Shown here: positions 24,830 through 31,757 of the stretch, piece after piece
Layout of the letters: each line of letters starts with the position of its first letter
How positions within the stretch are numbered: position 1 is the stretch's first letter
From: Clostridia bacterium
GTDB taxonomy: Bacteria > Bacillota > Clostridia > Oscillospirales > Acutalibacteraceae
Reading direction: 5' to 3'
DNA length: 48,978 bases
NCBI GenBank assembly: GCA_017450005.1
Contig: JAFSYM010000021.1
Coordinates: forward strand, 1 to 48,978
Made by a program: the position numbers and the translations under genes
Notes under the pieces: generated by a model
What the model was told of the DNA's origin: nothing
Databases searched by the model: none
The model's input: only the letters and a program-made list of their open reading frames with translations

Positions 24830-25666
24830 TTATAGCATATTTTTCAACGTGTTGGATAAGGCGGTGAGCAGAATGCGGAACGCCAGTTCAATTTCGCTGT
24901 AGATAAAAAAGGATTGATGCAGTGCGCGCGCTGAACGGATGACCGCTGGAAGCTGAATAATAAAAAGCGGAAGCGAGAGCAGGACAATGAACACAGTCTC
25001 CGGGATTATGCGTCTGATGCCGTCGGGAATGCGGCTGTACAGCGGCGTCAGATGGGGCAGGGCTGTTGTAAATACTGCGCCTATTCGGATCGGCATGCCG
25101 TCCACATCGCAGAGATAACCGCAAGCGTAGCTGCTTTCTGCGCTTTGGAGACTTGCGTCCTGGCTGCTGTAAAGCAGACCGACGGGGATTTTCAGATCGA
25201 ATAAAAACATGGATTCCGCCTTGCCGTCGAAGGTGAATACCAAGTCGTGCAGCAGAAAACCGGCTTCTCCCGCATAATTCAGCAGCGAAACGGTCAACAC
25301 ACCGGTCTCGGCGTTGAAGGTTTTGGGCTTCAGAAAGAGATCCTTGAAGTTTGTGGATACGCCGTCGTAATATACATGGAGAGCGATGATCTTGCTCAGA
25401 TCCGCGCAGTCGAGAAGCATCGGCTCGCTTGTCCCGTCAGGGGTGAAGTCCAGCGCCAGTTCATAGACGGTTTCTCCTTCCGCATTTGTGACAGTTACGT
25501 TCGGTTTAGGTAGTTCGATCTTCATGTTCTCCGCAGTACCCATAAAATAATGGGATTCGGCTACAGACGCGCCCGTGCCGTCAGCAGCGGCAGCGGGTAG
25601 GATAAACAAGGCGGTCAGGGTGGCGATCACGAGCAGGATCGCCGTCAGCTTCTTCATGGTTTTCAT
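24830..25666 (-). CDS. Secreted protein of unknown family (tandem paralogue)
   Basis: A 278-residue exported protein with a signal peptide at about 1-28 (LTAILLVIATLTALFILPAA). The central part shares LDCADLSK, AETGVLTVS and DGMPIRIG blocks with the product of the next gene (23654-24769), so the two arose by tandem duplication. Near the C-terminus a strong hydrophobic helix (TVFIVLLSLPLFIIQLPAVI) suggests a membrane anchor, with about 40 residues after it. No named domain is visible. ATG 25666 lies nine bases after GGAGG and overlaps the end of the beta-helix gene by four bases (ATGA-type coupling region), so the two are translated together. Confidence 0.65.
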   Translation of the reverse strand: MKTMKKLTAILLVIATLTALFILPAAAADGTGASVAESHYFMGTAENMKIELPKPNVTVTNAEGETVYELALDFTPDGTSEPMLLDCADLSKIIALHVYYDGVSTNFKDLFLKPKTFNAETGVLTVSLLNYAGEAGFLLHDLVFTFDGKAESMFLFDLKIPVGLLYSSQDASLQSAESSYACGYLCDVDGMPIRIGAVFTTALPHLTPLYSRIPDGIRRIIPETVFIVLLSLPLFIIQLPAVIRSARALHQSFFIYSEIELAFRILLTALSNTLKNML

Positions 25667-26280
25667 AGGTTACAGCCTCCTTTTCTTTTTTGCGTGTTCA
25701 GGATACAGACTTCGGACTTCTCTGTTGAGAGCACATTACGGATCTGTGAATCATTCTGCATCATCGTCAAAACGCCTTCGTTGTAGAGTGTGTCAAGCGC
25801 GCACTTATACAGCACGACTTCGCCAATCACGGCTTCGTTCTTTTTTCTATTCCGAATACATACCGCGCCGGACTGCAAAGCTGTCATGGCTGTACCGCCG
25901 CATACCCATACTCTCGCATGGTTGACGATCCCGTCACCGGCGGACTGTAACGTACAGGCGTCCACACACAGCTTTGCATTGGCGTTGACCCGGAAACATC
26001 TGCCGACCGTGTTGATCATGCGCACATTCCTGATGAAAAGATCTGCATGATTGCCAACCTGAAAGATCTGAGAATGACGATCGCCGTTTGTTCTGACAAT
26101 GCAGTGCCCATTCCCGTCGATCATCAAAGCCTGCCCGGCAGTCACAACGATATCCGCACGCACGGTAATGTCCTTTGCCAGTTTCCATTTGTATCCGCCC
26201 TCGGCAGCCGCTTTCTTCAGCCTGCGTTCGGTTTTTATGCTGTAGAATCCGAGGAGCGTTTTGAAGAGCTCAATACACAT
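25663..26280 (-). CDS. Right-handed beta-helix-like protein without signal peptide
   Basis: A 205-residue protein whose residues about 28-185 look like parallel beta-helix coils: YKWKLAKDITVRADIVV, ALMIDGNGHCIVRTNGD, IFQVGNHADLFIRNVRMINT, CFRVNANAKLCVDACTLQSA, then shorter coils to SQIRNVLST. Such folds often bind or cleave polysaccharide, but no catalytic residues can be assigned. Unlike all its neighbours it has no signal peptide, and ATG 26280 has no good ribosome site; a stop codon lies five codons upstream in frame. The N-terminus (CIELFKTLLGFYSIKTERRL) may therefore be truncated or the gene may depend on coupling. The paralogue gene overlaps its end by four bases. Confidence 0.5.
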   Translation of the reverse strand: MCIELFKTLLGFYSIKTERRLKKAAAEGGYKWKLAKDITVRADIVVTAGQALMIDGNGHCIVRTNGDRHSQIFQVGNHADLFIRNVRMINTVGRCFRVNANAKLCVDACTLQSAGDGIVNHARVWVCGGTAMTALQSGAVCIRNRKKNEAVIGEVVLYKCALDTLYNEGVLTMMQNDSQIRNVLSTEKSEVCILNTQKRKGGCNL

Positions 26281-26351
26281 GGCGAAAACAATTTACCCTC
26301 ATGGCTGCATCATCCCTTCTGAATCGTTGTTGGTTATACAATATCTGACCG

Positions 26352-27638
26352 TTATTTTTCTATCGAGCAGAGAAACGCGGCATGTCCGATATAGAAATCA
26401 TGCAGTTTTTCGGCGTTCGTCAAAAGTCCGACAGCTTGTCCGTGATCGCCCCTCTGCGTTGGGAATACGTTCCAGACGCCTTTTTGCGGCGCAGACGTGC
26501 CGTCATAATCCGCGTGACTTTCATCAAAGGGATAGGTTTCACTGATCGTGTTGCAGAGCAGATCATTTGGCCTCCATGCGTCATCGTAAACCTGCCCGGT
26601 CTTTTTTTCTGTGTATGGTTTATGGTGTCCGATCCAGCAGCCGATGGGGGTAAGGACCGGATTGGCCGTGATGTCCGGCCAGGTCATGCCGACGTATCCG
26701 TCCTTGTGTGTGGCGTCAAACGCATAGGAGAAATAATACACGTTCGGACTTGTTTTGATCAAAGCGTTGAGCTTCTCGGTTCCCTCAGGGGTCAGGTCGT
26801 ATGCACAACTGTCGTCGCTGTTCTCCAGGTAGTTTTTGACGGCAGATATATATGCGTCGGCGTCCTTAGCGTTCGGTGAATTTGAAAGGCTGAACTGCTC
26901 CAGATGAAAGTCGTACAGTTTGCCGTGCAGCGGGGATCTGCCTGCGGCGCCGCCGAAAACCGCGTTAAATACCATGACGGCATCATAAAAGCACGTCTCC
27001 TCGGTCAGTCTGTAGGTCGTTGCGCTGTTTTGCGGCGTTGCAATCGTGGTCACACTCCCGATCCAGTTCTCCTTTCCGCCGGTAAACAGCGCCGAAACCT
27101 TACCGTCCTTACTTGCTTTCACTTCTTCGGGGCAGCCGTACGTCATCAGGAAGGTGAGCATACGGATGGTGGTTCCGCCGAAGGAGTGACCGATCAGGTG
27201 GATCTTTTTGACGCATCCGTTCGCATCCTTGTTTCCCCAACCTGCAAACAGCGGTTCGCTGTAGGTGCGTCCGAAACGTCTGTGATTGTGGTCTTTGCTG
27301 TGTGCCTCACCGTAATCAACGGTCTGTCCTGTAAGCTGTGCGTACAGCTCGCAGGCCCTGTCCCATGCGGAGGAAAACGGGCCGACAGACGCAGAGTAGC
27401 ATTCGTATCCCTCTTTGGAGAGGTATTTCATCAGGTCGCCTGTCGTCCCGCCCCAGTAGGGCGCTACGGCGTTGATCCCTTCGGCGCCGCCCCAGCCGTT
27501 GTAACCGTGCACGAAGACGAACGGATAGGCGTTTTTGCGGGTTTGTTTGGCCGCAAAAGCATGCAGGCCGCATGTTCCCGAGGAGAAAACGATAGCCAGC
27601 GTCAGGCAAAGACATACTACAGAAACTATTTTTTTCAT
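26352..27638 (-). CDS. Secreted lipase, staphylococcal/Geobacillus (family I.5/I.6) type
   Basis: A 428-residue exported triacylglycerol lipase. The signal peptide is about residues 1-30 (IVSVVCLCLTLAIVFSSGTC). The alpha/beta hydrolase core is clear: YPFVFVHGYNGWGGAEG with the oxyanion strand and the family's GWG block, AVAPYWGG, KKIHLIGHSFGGTTIRML with the GHSFG nucleophile elbow (Ser near residue 150), VTTIATPQN, PNVYYFSYAFDAT, and HADYDGTSAPQKGVWN with DHGQAVGLL near the end carrying likely catalytic His. Family members bind zinc and calcium at sites in the inserted segments. ATG 27638 is eight bases from GGAGG. It follows the SpoIID-like gene by 31 bases, so both belong to the operon driven from operator B. 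Confidence 0.8.
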   Translation of the reverse strand: MKKIVSVVCLCLTLAIVFSSGTCGLHAFAAKQTRKNAYPFVFVHGYNGWGGAEGINAVAPYWGGTTGDLMKYLSKEGYECYSASVGPFSSAWDRACELYAQLTGQTVDYGEAHSKDHNHRRFGRTYSEPLFAGWGNKDANGCVKKIHLIGHSFGGTTIRMLTFLMTYGCPEEVKASKDGKVSALFTGGKENWIGSVTTIATPQNSATTYRLTEETCFYDAVMVFNAVFGGAAGRSPLHGKLYDFHLEQFSLSNSPNAKDADAYISAVKNYLENSDDSCAYDLTPEGTEKLNALIKTSPNVYYFSYAFDATHKDGYVGMTWPDITANPVLTPIGCWIGHHKPYTEKKTGQVYDDAWRPNDLLCNTISETYPFDESHADYDGTSAPQKGVWNVFPTQRGDHGQAVGLLTNAEKLHDFYIGHAAFLCSIEK

Positions 27639-27669
27639 AGTCTTTTCCTCCGATTTTCTTGTTGTCAAC

Positions 27670-28638
27670 TTAAGCGTATCGGACGGAGAAGCAGTGGGAT
27701 TGAAGCGCCGCCGTGCCGCGCGGTCTGTATTGGTTATACACCGTGCGGAACGTGTTGCCGCTCATAGTCAGATTGCCGACACGGATGGCGGAAACATATC
27801 CCACATCACCGTTTGCGCCGTCATGGGTGAGGATCTCCAGCCACTGTGCAGGATCTCCGGATAAGGTGATGGGCTTTGCGGGATGTGCCGCGTTATAGCG
27901 TCGTACCAAAGACTTCAGTTCATGCGTCGTGATGAAGCTGCCGGAAGCACCGAACGATTCCGGACTGTCTACGCCCGTAAGGTACGGAAGCTCCATGCCC
28001 CAAACGCTTTGACTGTCCGTGGTCTTTCCGGCCGAGCAGGCATGGAACGCAGCGATGATCGGTTTGCCGTTATAGGCCATGTATTGACCGAGCACGCTCT
28101 TGACCGCGCTGCGCACGGCGTCGGACAGCTCGCTGTTTTTTACCGTGGAACACGCCACGTCAGCTGAAGTGAGATTGAATTTTTTTTGCTTGAGCATCGT
28201 ATATACGGCAACTGCCTGCGCCTTGTACGCTTCCGGATTTGCCGCACCGACGCCCATCTCCTGCTGCACCGCGCGAACAAGGAAATCCTCTGTTTTTCGT
28301 CCCGCTCCGTTGTAGATCATCAAGGGCATCGGGTTCTCTTGTTCCATAGAAACGCCGGGATAGTAATGCAGAAGAATTTGATCATAACTCCATCCCTGCC
28401 GGGCGTATTCAAGAGAGCCAAGCTGGCTCATGCCCACACCGTGACCTTTGCCGTACACCGTAAAGGAAAATACGCCGCTGCCTGTCAGGCGCGAAAAAAG
28501 CTGATGTACTGCGGCGGCTGCCTGCGTCATAAAATCGCAAACGGACGATTCGTTCTGCGCGCCGCCGCAGGCCGAGCAAAGCGGCGAGAACGTGCAAAGC
28601 ATTGCTAACGCGACGAACACAGCTAACCATTTTTTCAT
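27670..28638 (-). CDS. SpoIID/LytB-like exported protein, apparently circularly permuted
   Basis: A 322-residue exported protein with a signal peptide ending in a Cys-rich stretch (MKKWLAVFVALAMLCTFSPL, then CSACGG). SpoIID-type domains cleave denuded glycan strands of peptidoglycan or modify the wall. The motifs are present but in unusual order: the block that normally ends the domain (GKGHGVGMSQLGSLEYARQG then SYDQILLHYYPG) comes first at about residues 64-98, followed by the block that normally starts it (FLVRAVQQEMG then EAYKAQAVAVYTML), then AFHACSAGKTTDSQSVWGME and PYLTGVDSPES. The end NTFRTVY matches the SGR-type strand. ATG 28638 is nine bases from GGAGG. It is the first gene after operator B. 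Confidence 0.75.
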   Translation of the reverse strand: MKKWLAVFVALAMLCTFSPLCSACGGAQNESSVCDFMTQAAAAVHQLFSRLTGSGVFSFTVYGKGHGVGMSQLGSLEYARQGWSYDQILLHYYPGVSMEQENPMPLMIYNGAGRKTEDFLVRAVQQEMGVGAANPEAYKAQAVAVYTMLKQKKFNLTSADVACSTVKNSELSDAVRSAVKSVLGQYMAYNGKPIIAAFHACSAGKTTDSQSVWGMELPYLTGVDSPESFGASGSFITTHELKSLVRRYNAAHPAKPITLSGDPAQWLEILTHDGANGDVGYVSAIRVGNLTMSGNTFRTVYNQYRPRGTAALQSHCFSVRYA

Positions 28639-28713
28639 AAATACCAACCTCCTGTTTTGTTTTTATAATTCGAGCGGGTTTGTCCATCGCTCTGGCATCA
28701 TTAAACACCAAAT
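28639..28713 (-). promoter_or_regulatory. Promoter core and leader B
   Basis: The minus strand after the third repeat reads ATTTGGTGTTTAATGA, one base different from the same position in region A, followed by GGACAAACCCGC as in A. TTTAAT is the likely -10. The leader then runs straight to the AGGAGG of the SpoIID-like gene with no small peptide gene, unlike region A. Confidence 0.5.
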
Positions 28714-28767
28714 CGGATCATAAATGTTGAAAAAGCGAACGAATGGTTAAAAATACGGAATGAAAAT
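28714..28767 (-). promoter_or_regulatory. Operator B: 12-bp direct repeats with 21-bp period
   Basis: On the minus strand: ATTTTCATTCCG (28756-28767), CCATTCGTTCGC (28735-28746) and ATTTATGATCCG (28714-28725), each start 21 bases apart. The middle and third repeats align position by position with repeats 2 and 3 of operator A. The first repeat overlaps the reading frame of a response-regulator remnant, so its match could partly reflect old coding sequence. Confidence 0.6.
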
Positions 28768-29206
28768 GAAAAAAATGACCTCGCGGCCATTGCGTTTTTG
28801 ACTTCCTTTCGGGAGATCGTATACGATTGTTTTGACGTCAACACCTATCGATTTCTTGTAAAACCCATTACGGAACCGGTACTGATGAAGGTACTGGACG
28901 ATTTTATGAGGACATCCATCGTCTTTTCCCCCTCTTCACGGAATTTTGTGGGATAAGTAAACGTCCCCTTGTTTGTCATTGCGAGCGCCTTTATGGCGCG
29001 CGGCAATCCGTTCTCCTTCTTATACATCTATGCACTACCGGGGTTACGGATCGCCACGTCGCTTCGCTCCTCGCGATGACACCGCTTTTTATTGATATCT
29101 GACCATCCCACAAAAATCCGTGATGAACCTCTTTTCCCGTCTTTCTCTGAAAAAAGACGGAATGACTGAGAGCATCTGGTATGTATTTTGCAAACGGACT
29201 GTTTAA
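28741..29206 (+). pseudogene. Response-regulator receiver remnant split by a MITE
   Basis: The plus-strand frame from 28741 reads a receiver C-terminal half: DLAAIAFLTSFREIVYDCFD, VNTYRFLVKPITEPVLMKVL, DDFMRTS. This has the conserved Thr/Ser (FLTSF) and Lys-Pro (LVKPI) of the family, and resembles the intact regulator at 22838 (FLTAY...VNTHRFLHKPV). The frame is interrupted at 28930 by the 200-bp repeat element and resumes after the duplicated target as SRLSLKKDGMTESIWYVFCK, ending TAA at 29204-29206. The front half of the receiver and the DNA-binding domain are missing. It lies divergently behind operator B. Confidence 0.7.
28930..29129. mobile_element. MITE, copy 1 (200 bp) with 8-bp target duplication
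   Basis: The element is exactly 200 bp, as is copy 2 at 47705-47904, and the copies are nearly identical. Its ends are imperfect 25-bp inverted repeats sharing TTTTGTGGGAT / ATCCCACAAAA cores. TCTTTTCC occurs directly before (28922-28929) and after it (29130-29137). Inside is an inverted structure typical of widespread genomic repeats (TCATTGCGAGCG ... GCGGCAATCCG). No gene; it would need a transposase acting in trans. Confidence 0.85.
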
Positions 29207-29360
29207 TTACACAAAATGTGTGTCAAAGAAACCGGAGACATGAACTTGGAGCGTTATACTTTAAGTAGAGTCGACAAAAGCCCTAAGAACTGATAGAATA
29301 AGAGAAAAGAGGAAGGAAAGGGAAAGATCTTTGCATGTACAATCGTTATCGGAAAGATTT

Positions 29361-29400
29361 GCCGCAGCCGCTTTGCCCGACGAAATGCGGCGGCGTTTTT
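29361..29400 (+). terminator. Possible plus-strand terminator
   Basis: GCCGC and GCGGC arms around a 20-odd base loop with extra pairing, followed by GTTTTT. It would end plus-strand transcripts from the response-regulator remnant region. Confidence 0.4.
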
Positions 29401-29441
29401 CAAAGAAAATACAAAGAATTATTAAAAGATTGTAAATTCAC

Positions 29442-29470
29442 TTGAAAAAGTCGTTCGGATTGTGTATGCT
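29442..29470 (+). promoter_or_regulatory. SigA-type promoter of the GT8-TVP38 operon
   Basis: TTGAAA at 29442-29447, a 17-base spacer and TATGCT at 29465-29470, 30 bases before the glycosyltransferase start codon. Confidence 0.65.
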
Positions 29471-29499
29471 TTTTGTAGTACAAACAAGAGGGCAATACG

Positions 29500-30336
29500 A
29501 TGAACGAGCAACATCAACTGAATATCCTGGTCACGCTCGACGCGAATTATATTCTGCCGCTGCGTGTGCTGCTGCATGCGCTGGTGACGGCGGATCCCGA
29601 TGCGGTTTACACCGTTTACATCGCGCACGCCTCGCTCACGCAGGCCGACATTGCGCGCATAAAAAGCGGCGTGCCGCAGGAGCGGTGCGTTGTCTGTCCG
29701 ATCACGGTGCCGCCGGAGCTTTTAGAGGACGCGCCTGTGCTGCGCCGCCTGTCGAAAGCGACGTACTACCGTCTGATTGCCGCATCCTATCTGCCGCAGA
29801 CGGTTGAGCGCATTCTGTATCTCGACCCGGATACTACAGTGCTGCGCTCGCTGCAGCCGTTCTACACCATGGACATGCAGAGCAAGATCATTGCCGGCGC
29901 CGCGCACCTGCAGGGCTTTGCCGATTGGGTCAACCGCCGGCGCCTCGGTGTTAAAAAAACGCCGCAGTACATCAACGCGGGCGTACTGCTGATGGACGTG
30001 GCCAAGCTGCGTCAGCTCGACAATACCGAGCTGATCTATGACTTCGTGCGAAAAAACGCCCGACGGCTGCTGCTGGGCGATCAGGATGTAATCAATGAGC
30101 TGTACGACGGCGAGATCCTGTGCGTGGATGCCGGATTGTACAACCTGGATGAAAAATTCCTGCGCCGCATGCGGCAAAAAGCAAATCGGGACATGCAGTG
30201 GGTGCGCGACAATACGGTCATCATCCACTATGCCGGCAGCAAAAAGCCGTGGAACCTGCCCTATGACGGCGCACTCGGCACGTTCTTTTTCGAGAAACGA
30301 CGTGCACTCGAAGCGCAGCTCGGTGAAGCGCTATGA
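29500..30336 (+). CDS. Family 8 glycosyltransferase
   Basis: A 278-residue cytoplasmic or membrane-associated GT8 enzyme, which transfers glucose or galactose from a nucleotide sugar, usually to a cell-surface glycan. Seen in sequence: the starting strand LNILVTLDANYILPLRVLLH, LSKATYYRLIAASYLPQTVE, the metal-binding DxD motif in RILYLDPDTTVLRSLQP near residue 110, INAGVLLMDVAKLRQ, LLGDQDVINELYDGEILCVD, and the C-terminal VIIHYAGSKKPWN block, all in family order. Length is close to the family norm. ATG 29500 lies behind GAGGG. Its stop overlaps the next start (ATGA), so it is translationally coupled to the TVP38-like gene. Acceptor unknown. Confidence 0.88.
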   Translation: MNEQHQLNILVTLDANYILPLRVLLHALVTADPDAVYTVYIAHASLTQADIARIKSGVPQERCVVCPITVPPELLEDAPVLRRLSKATYYRLIAASYLPQTVERILYLDPDTTVLRSLQPFYTMDMQSKIIAGAAHLQGFADWVNRRRLGVKKTPQYINAGVLLMDVAKLRQLDNTELIYDFVRKNARRLLLGDQDVINELYDGEILCVDAGLYNLDEKFLRRMRQKANRDMQWVRDNTVIIHYAGSKKPWNLPYDGALGTFFFEKRRALEAQLGEAL

Positions 30337-31085
30337 AGAGAATGGACGATAAGAAAAAAACGCTGATCCTGCGTATTCTGATCGTTGCCGTGATGCTTGC
30401 GGTTTTCGGCGTGTGTGTCTATCTGTACCTGCACTTCGGCAAGTCCCTGGTCGATCTGCTCAAAAACACGGACGACTTCAAATCGTGGATCGGCAGTTTC
30501 GGCGCATGGAGCGTGATCGTCTTTACGGCCATCCGCGCATTGCAGACGGTGGCCAAGTTCATTCCGGCGGAACCGATGGAGATCGGCGCCGGACTGGTGT
30601 GGGGCTGGTTCGGCGGACTGATGCTGTGTCTGCTGGGCACCATCATCGGCTCGGTCGTCATTCTGTTTATGACCCGGCGTCTGGGCATGCGCATCCTGAA
30701 ACTGTTTCATCTGGAAAACAAGCTGCAGTCCATGCGTTTTTTGCAGGATCGGGAAAGGCGCAACCGCCTGCTGTTTATATTCTATCTGATTCCCGGCTCA
30801 CCCAAGGATACGATGACCTATTTCGCGGGCATGACGGATATGAACCTGATTGAGTTCATGATTATTTCGACCATTGCGCGCATCCCGGCGATTGTGTCCT
30901 CCACGATTTGCGGCGCATATCTGGGCGCGAACAATTTCAAGGTCGCAGCGTGCGTATTTATCGTGACCGCTCTGCTGAGCATCCCCGGCGCGATCGTGTA
31001 CAAAAAGCTCTCCGCGCGCTACATCCGAAAGCACACCCCGGAAGAATCCGAAACGGAATCCGAACCCGCGCCAAAGGACGAATAA
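30333..31085 (+). CDS. TVP38/TMEM64 family membrane protein
   Basis: A 250-residue polytopic protein of the VTT (DedA/TVP38) superfamily, members of which move or scramble lipids across the membrane. There is an N-terminal anchor (LILRILIVAVMLAVFGVCVY), then the VTT core: FIPAEPMEIGAGLVWGWFGG, LMLCLLGTIIGSVVILFMTR, the family's FLIxxxPGxPKD-like segment FYLIPGSPKDTMTYFAGMTD, IARIPAIVSSTICGAYLGAN, and a last helix CVFIVTALLSIPGAIVYKKL. The tail is acidic. It overlaps the glycosyltransferase gene by four bases and is followed by a terminator, so the two form a complete operon, perhaps handling a lipid-linked or surface glycan. Confidence 0.88.
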   Translation: MKRMDDKKKTLILRILIVAVMLAVFGVCVYLYLHFGKSLVDLLKNTDDFKSWIGSFGAWSVIVFTAIRALQTVAKFIPAEPMEIGAGLVWGWFGGLMLCLLGTIIGSVVILFMTRRLGMRILKLFHLENKLQSMRFLQDRERRNRLLFIFYLIPGSPKDTMTYFAGMTDMNLIEFMIISTIARIPAIVSSTICGAYLGANNFKVAACVFIVTALLSIPGAIVYKKLSARYIRKHTPEESETESEPAPKDE

Positions 31086-31120
31086 GAGCGTCTTGCATGA
31101 TGAAGTGCAAGGCGCTTTTT
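31086..31120 (+). terminator. Intrinsic terminator of the GT8-TVP38 operon
   Basis: AGCGTCTTGCA and TGCAAGGCGCT form an 11-bp stem with one G-T type pair and an 8-base loop, followed by TTTTTAT, directly after the stop codon. Confidence 0.85.
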
Positions 31121-31202
31121 ATATGTTCATCACGAAAAGCCGGTGGACGTATAAACAAGAAGAACTGTCACTACGAGTCGCTTTAACGACGAAGCAATCC
31201 GT

Positions 31203-31454
31203 GTCTCGCCTGCCGGCTCGGTCGGCGCTTCTGCCTCCGGCAGAGGTGTCCACCGGACACCCGCGGTCTCGCCTGCCGGCTCGGTCGGCGCTTCTTCCTG
31301 CGGCAGAGGTGTCCATCGGACACCCGCGGTCTCGCCTGCCGGCTCGGTCGGCGCTTCTGCCTCCGGCAGAGGTGTCCACCGGACACCCGCGGTCTCGCCT
31401 GCCGGCTCGGTCGGCGCTTCTGCCTGCGGCAGAGGTGTCCACCGGACACCCGCG
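31203..31454. repeat. Tandem repeat, four copies of 63 bp
   Basis: Copies begin at 31203, 31266, 31329 and 31392, each with GTCTCGCCTGCCGGCTCGGT and ending near GGACACCCGCG. Differences are few (for example TCTGCCTCC against TTCCTGCGG). Each unit holds two hairpins: CTGCC-TCC-GGCAG and GGTGTCC-ACC-GGACACC. Because 63 is divisible by three, several frames stay open on both strands, but these have no ribosome sites and I do not call them genes. Confidence 0.9.
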
Positions 31455-31482
31455 CCCCCTGTTCTTGTATGAACATTTTTCG

Positions 31483-31660
31483 GGGATGCGGATTGCTTCG
31501 CTTCGCTCGCAATGCAATTAGACGGCAGATATTAGATGGTAGATTGTAGATGCGCGCACAGAAGGTGCGGCGTAGGGGCGGATCGCATCCGCCCGTTTGT
31601 CCGGCATTGTTCCGTCCGTCGTGGAGATGCGGATTGCTTCGCTGCGCTCGCAATGACGCC
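31483..31660. repeat. REP-like repeats and MITE fragment
   Basis: GCGGATTGCTTCGCTTCGCT and a near copy (TGCGGATTGCTTCGCTGCGC) occur about 140 bases apart, each running into CGCAATG. Between them are a piece like the 35673 element (ATTAGATGGTAGATTGTAGA) and a perfect GGGCGGAT-CGC-ATCCGCCC hairpin. These are dispersed genomic repeats; no gene is seen between 31121 and 31757. Confidence 0.7.
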
Positions 31661-31712
31661 GGTTTTTTTGTTCGATCGCTTCAGGTTTTACCTGCTCCTG
31701 TGATGCGCGGGC

Positions 31713-31745
31713 AAAAAAGAAAACCCGCCGCAATGGGCGGGTTTT
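31713..31745 (-). terminator. Intrinsic terminator of the BspA-like gene
   Basis: On the minus strand AAAACCCGCC and GGCGGGTTTT pair around a short loop and are followed by CTTTTTTG, 13 bases after the stop codon. Confidence 0.85.
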
Positions 31746-31757
31746 CGCGCGTCGGGA

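Larger units (their letters stand above)
29207..29499. other. Intergenic region before the glycosyltransferase gene
   Basis: About 290 bases without a firm gene. It contains a GC-rich hairpin (29361-29400) and the promoter at 29442-29470. A possible 36-codon frame at 29335-29445 overlaps both and is not supported. Confidence 0.4.

Noticed and set aside
29335..29445. A 36-codon Cys-containing frame before the GT8 gene
   Set aside because: It overlaps a hairpin and the -35 element of the GT8 promoter, and its ribosome site is poor.
31203..31454. CRISPR array
   Set aside because: The units are contiguous 63-bp copies without unique spacers, and no cas gene is nearby.
31093..31653. Repetitive proteins on both strands over the 63-bp repeats
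   Set aside because: Open only because the unit is divisible by three; no ribosome sites, and the frames run into REP-like repeats.
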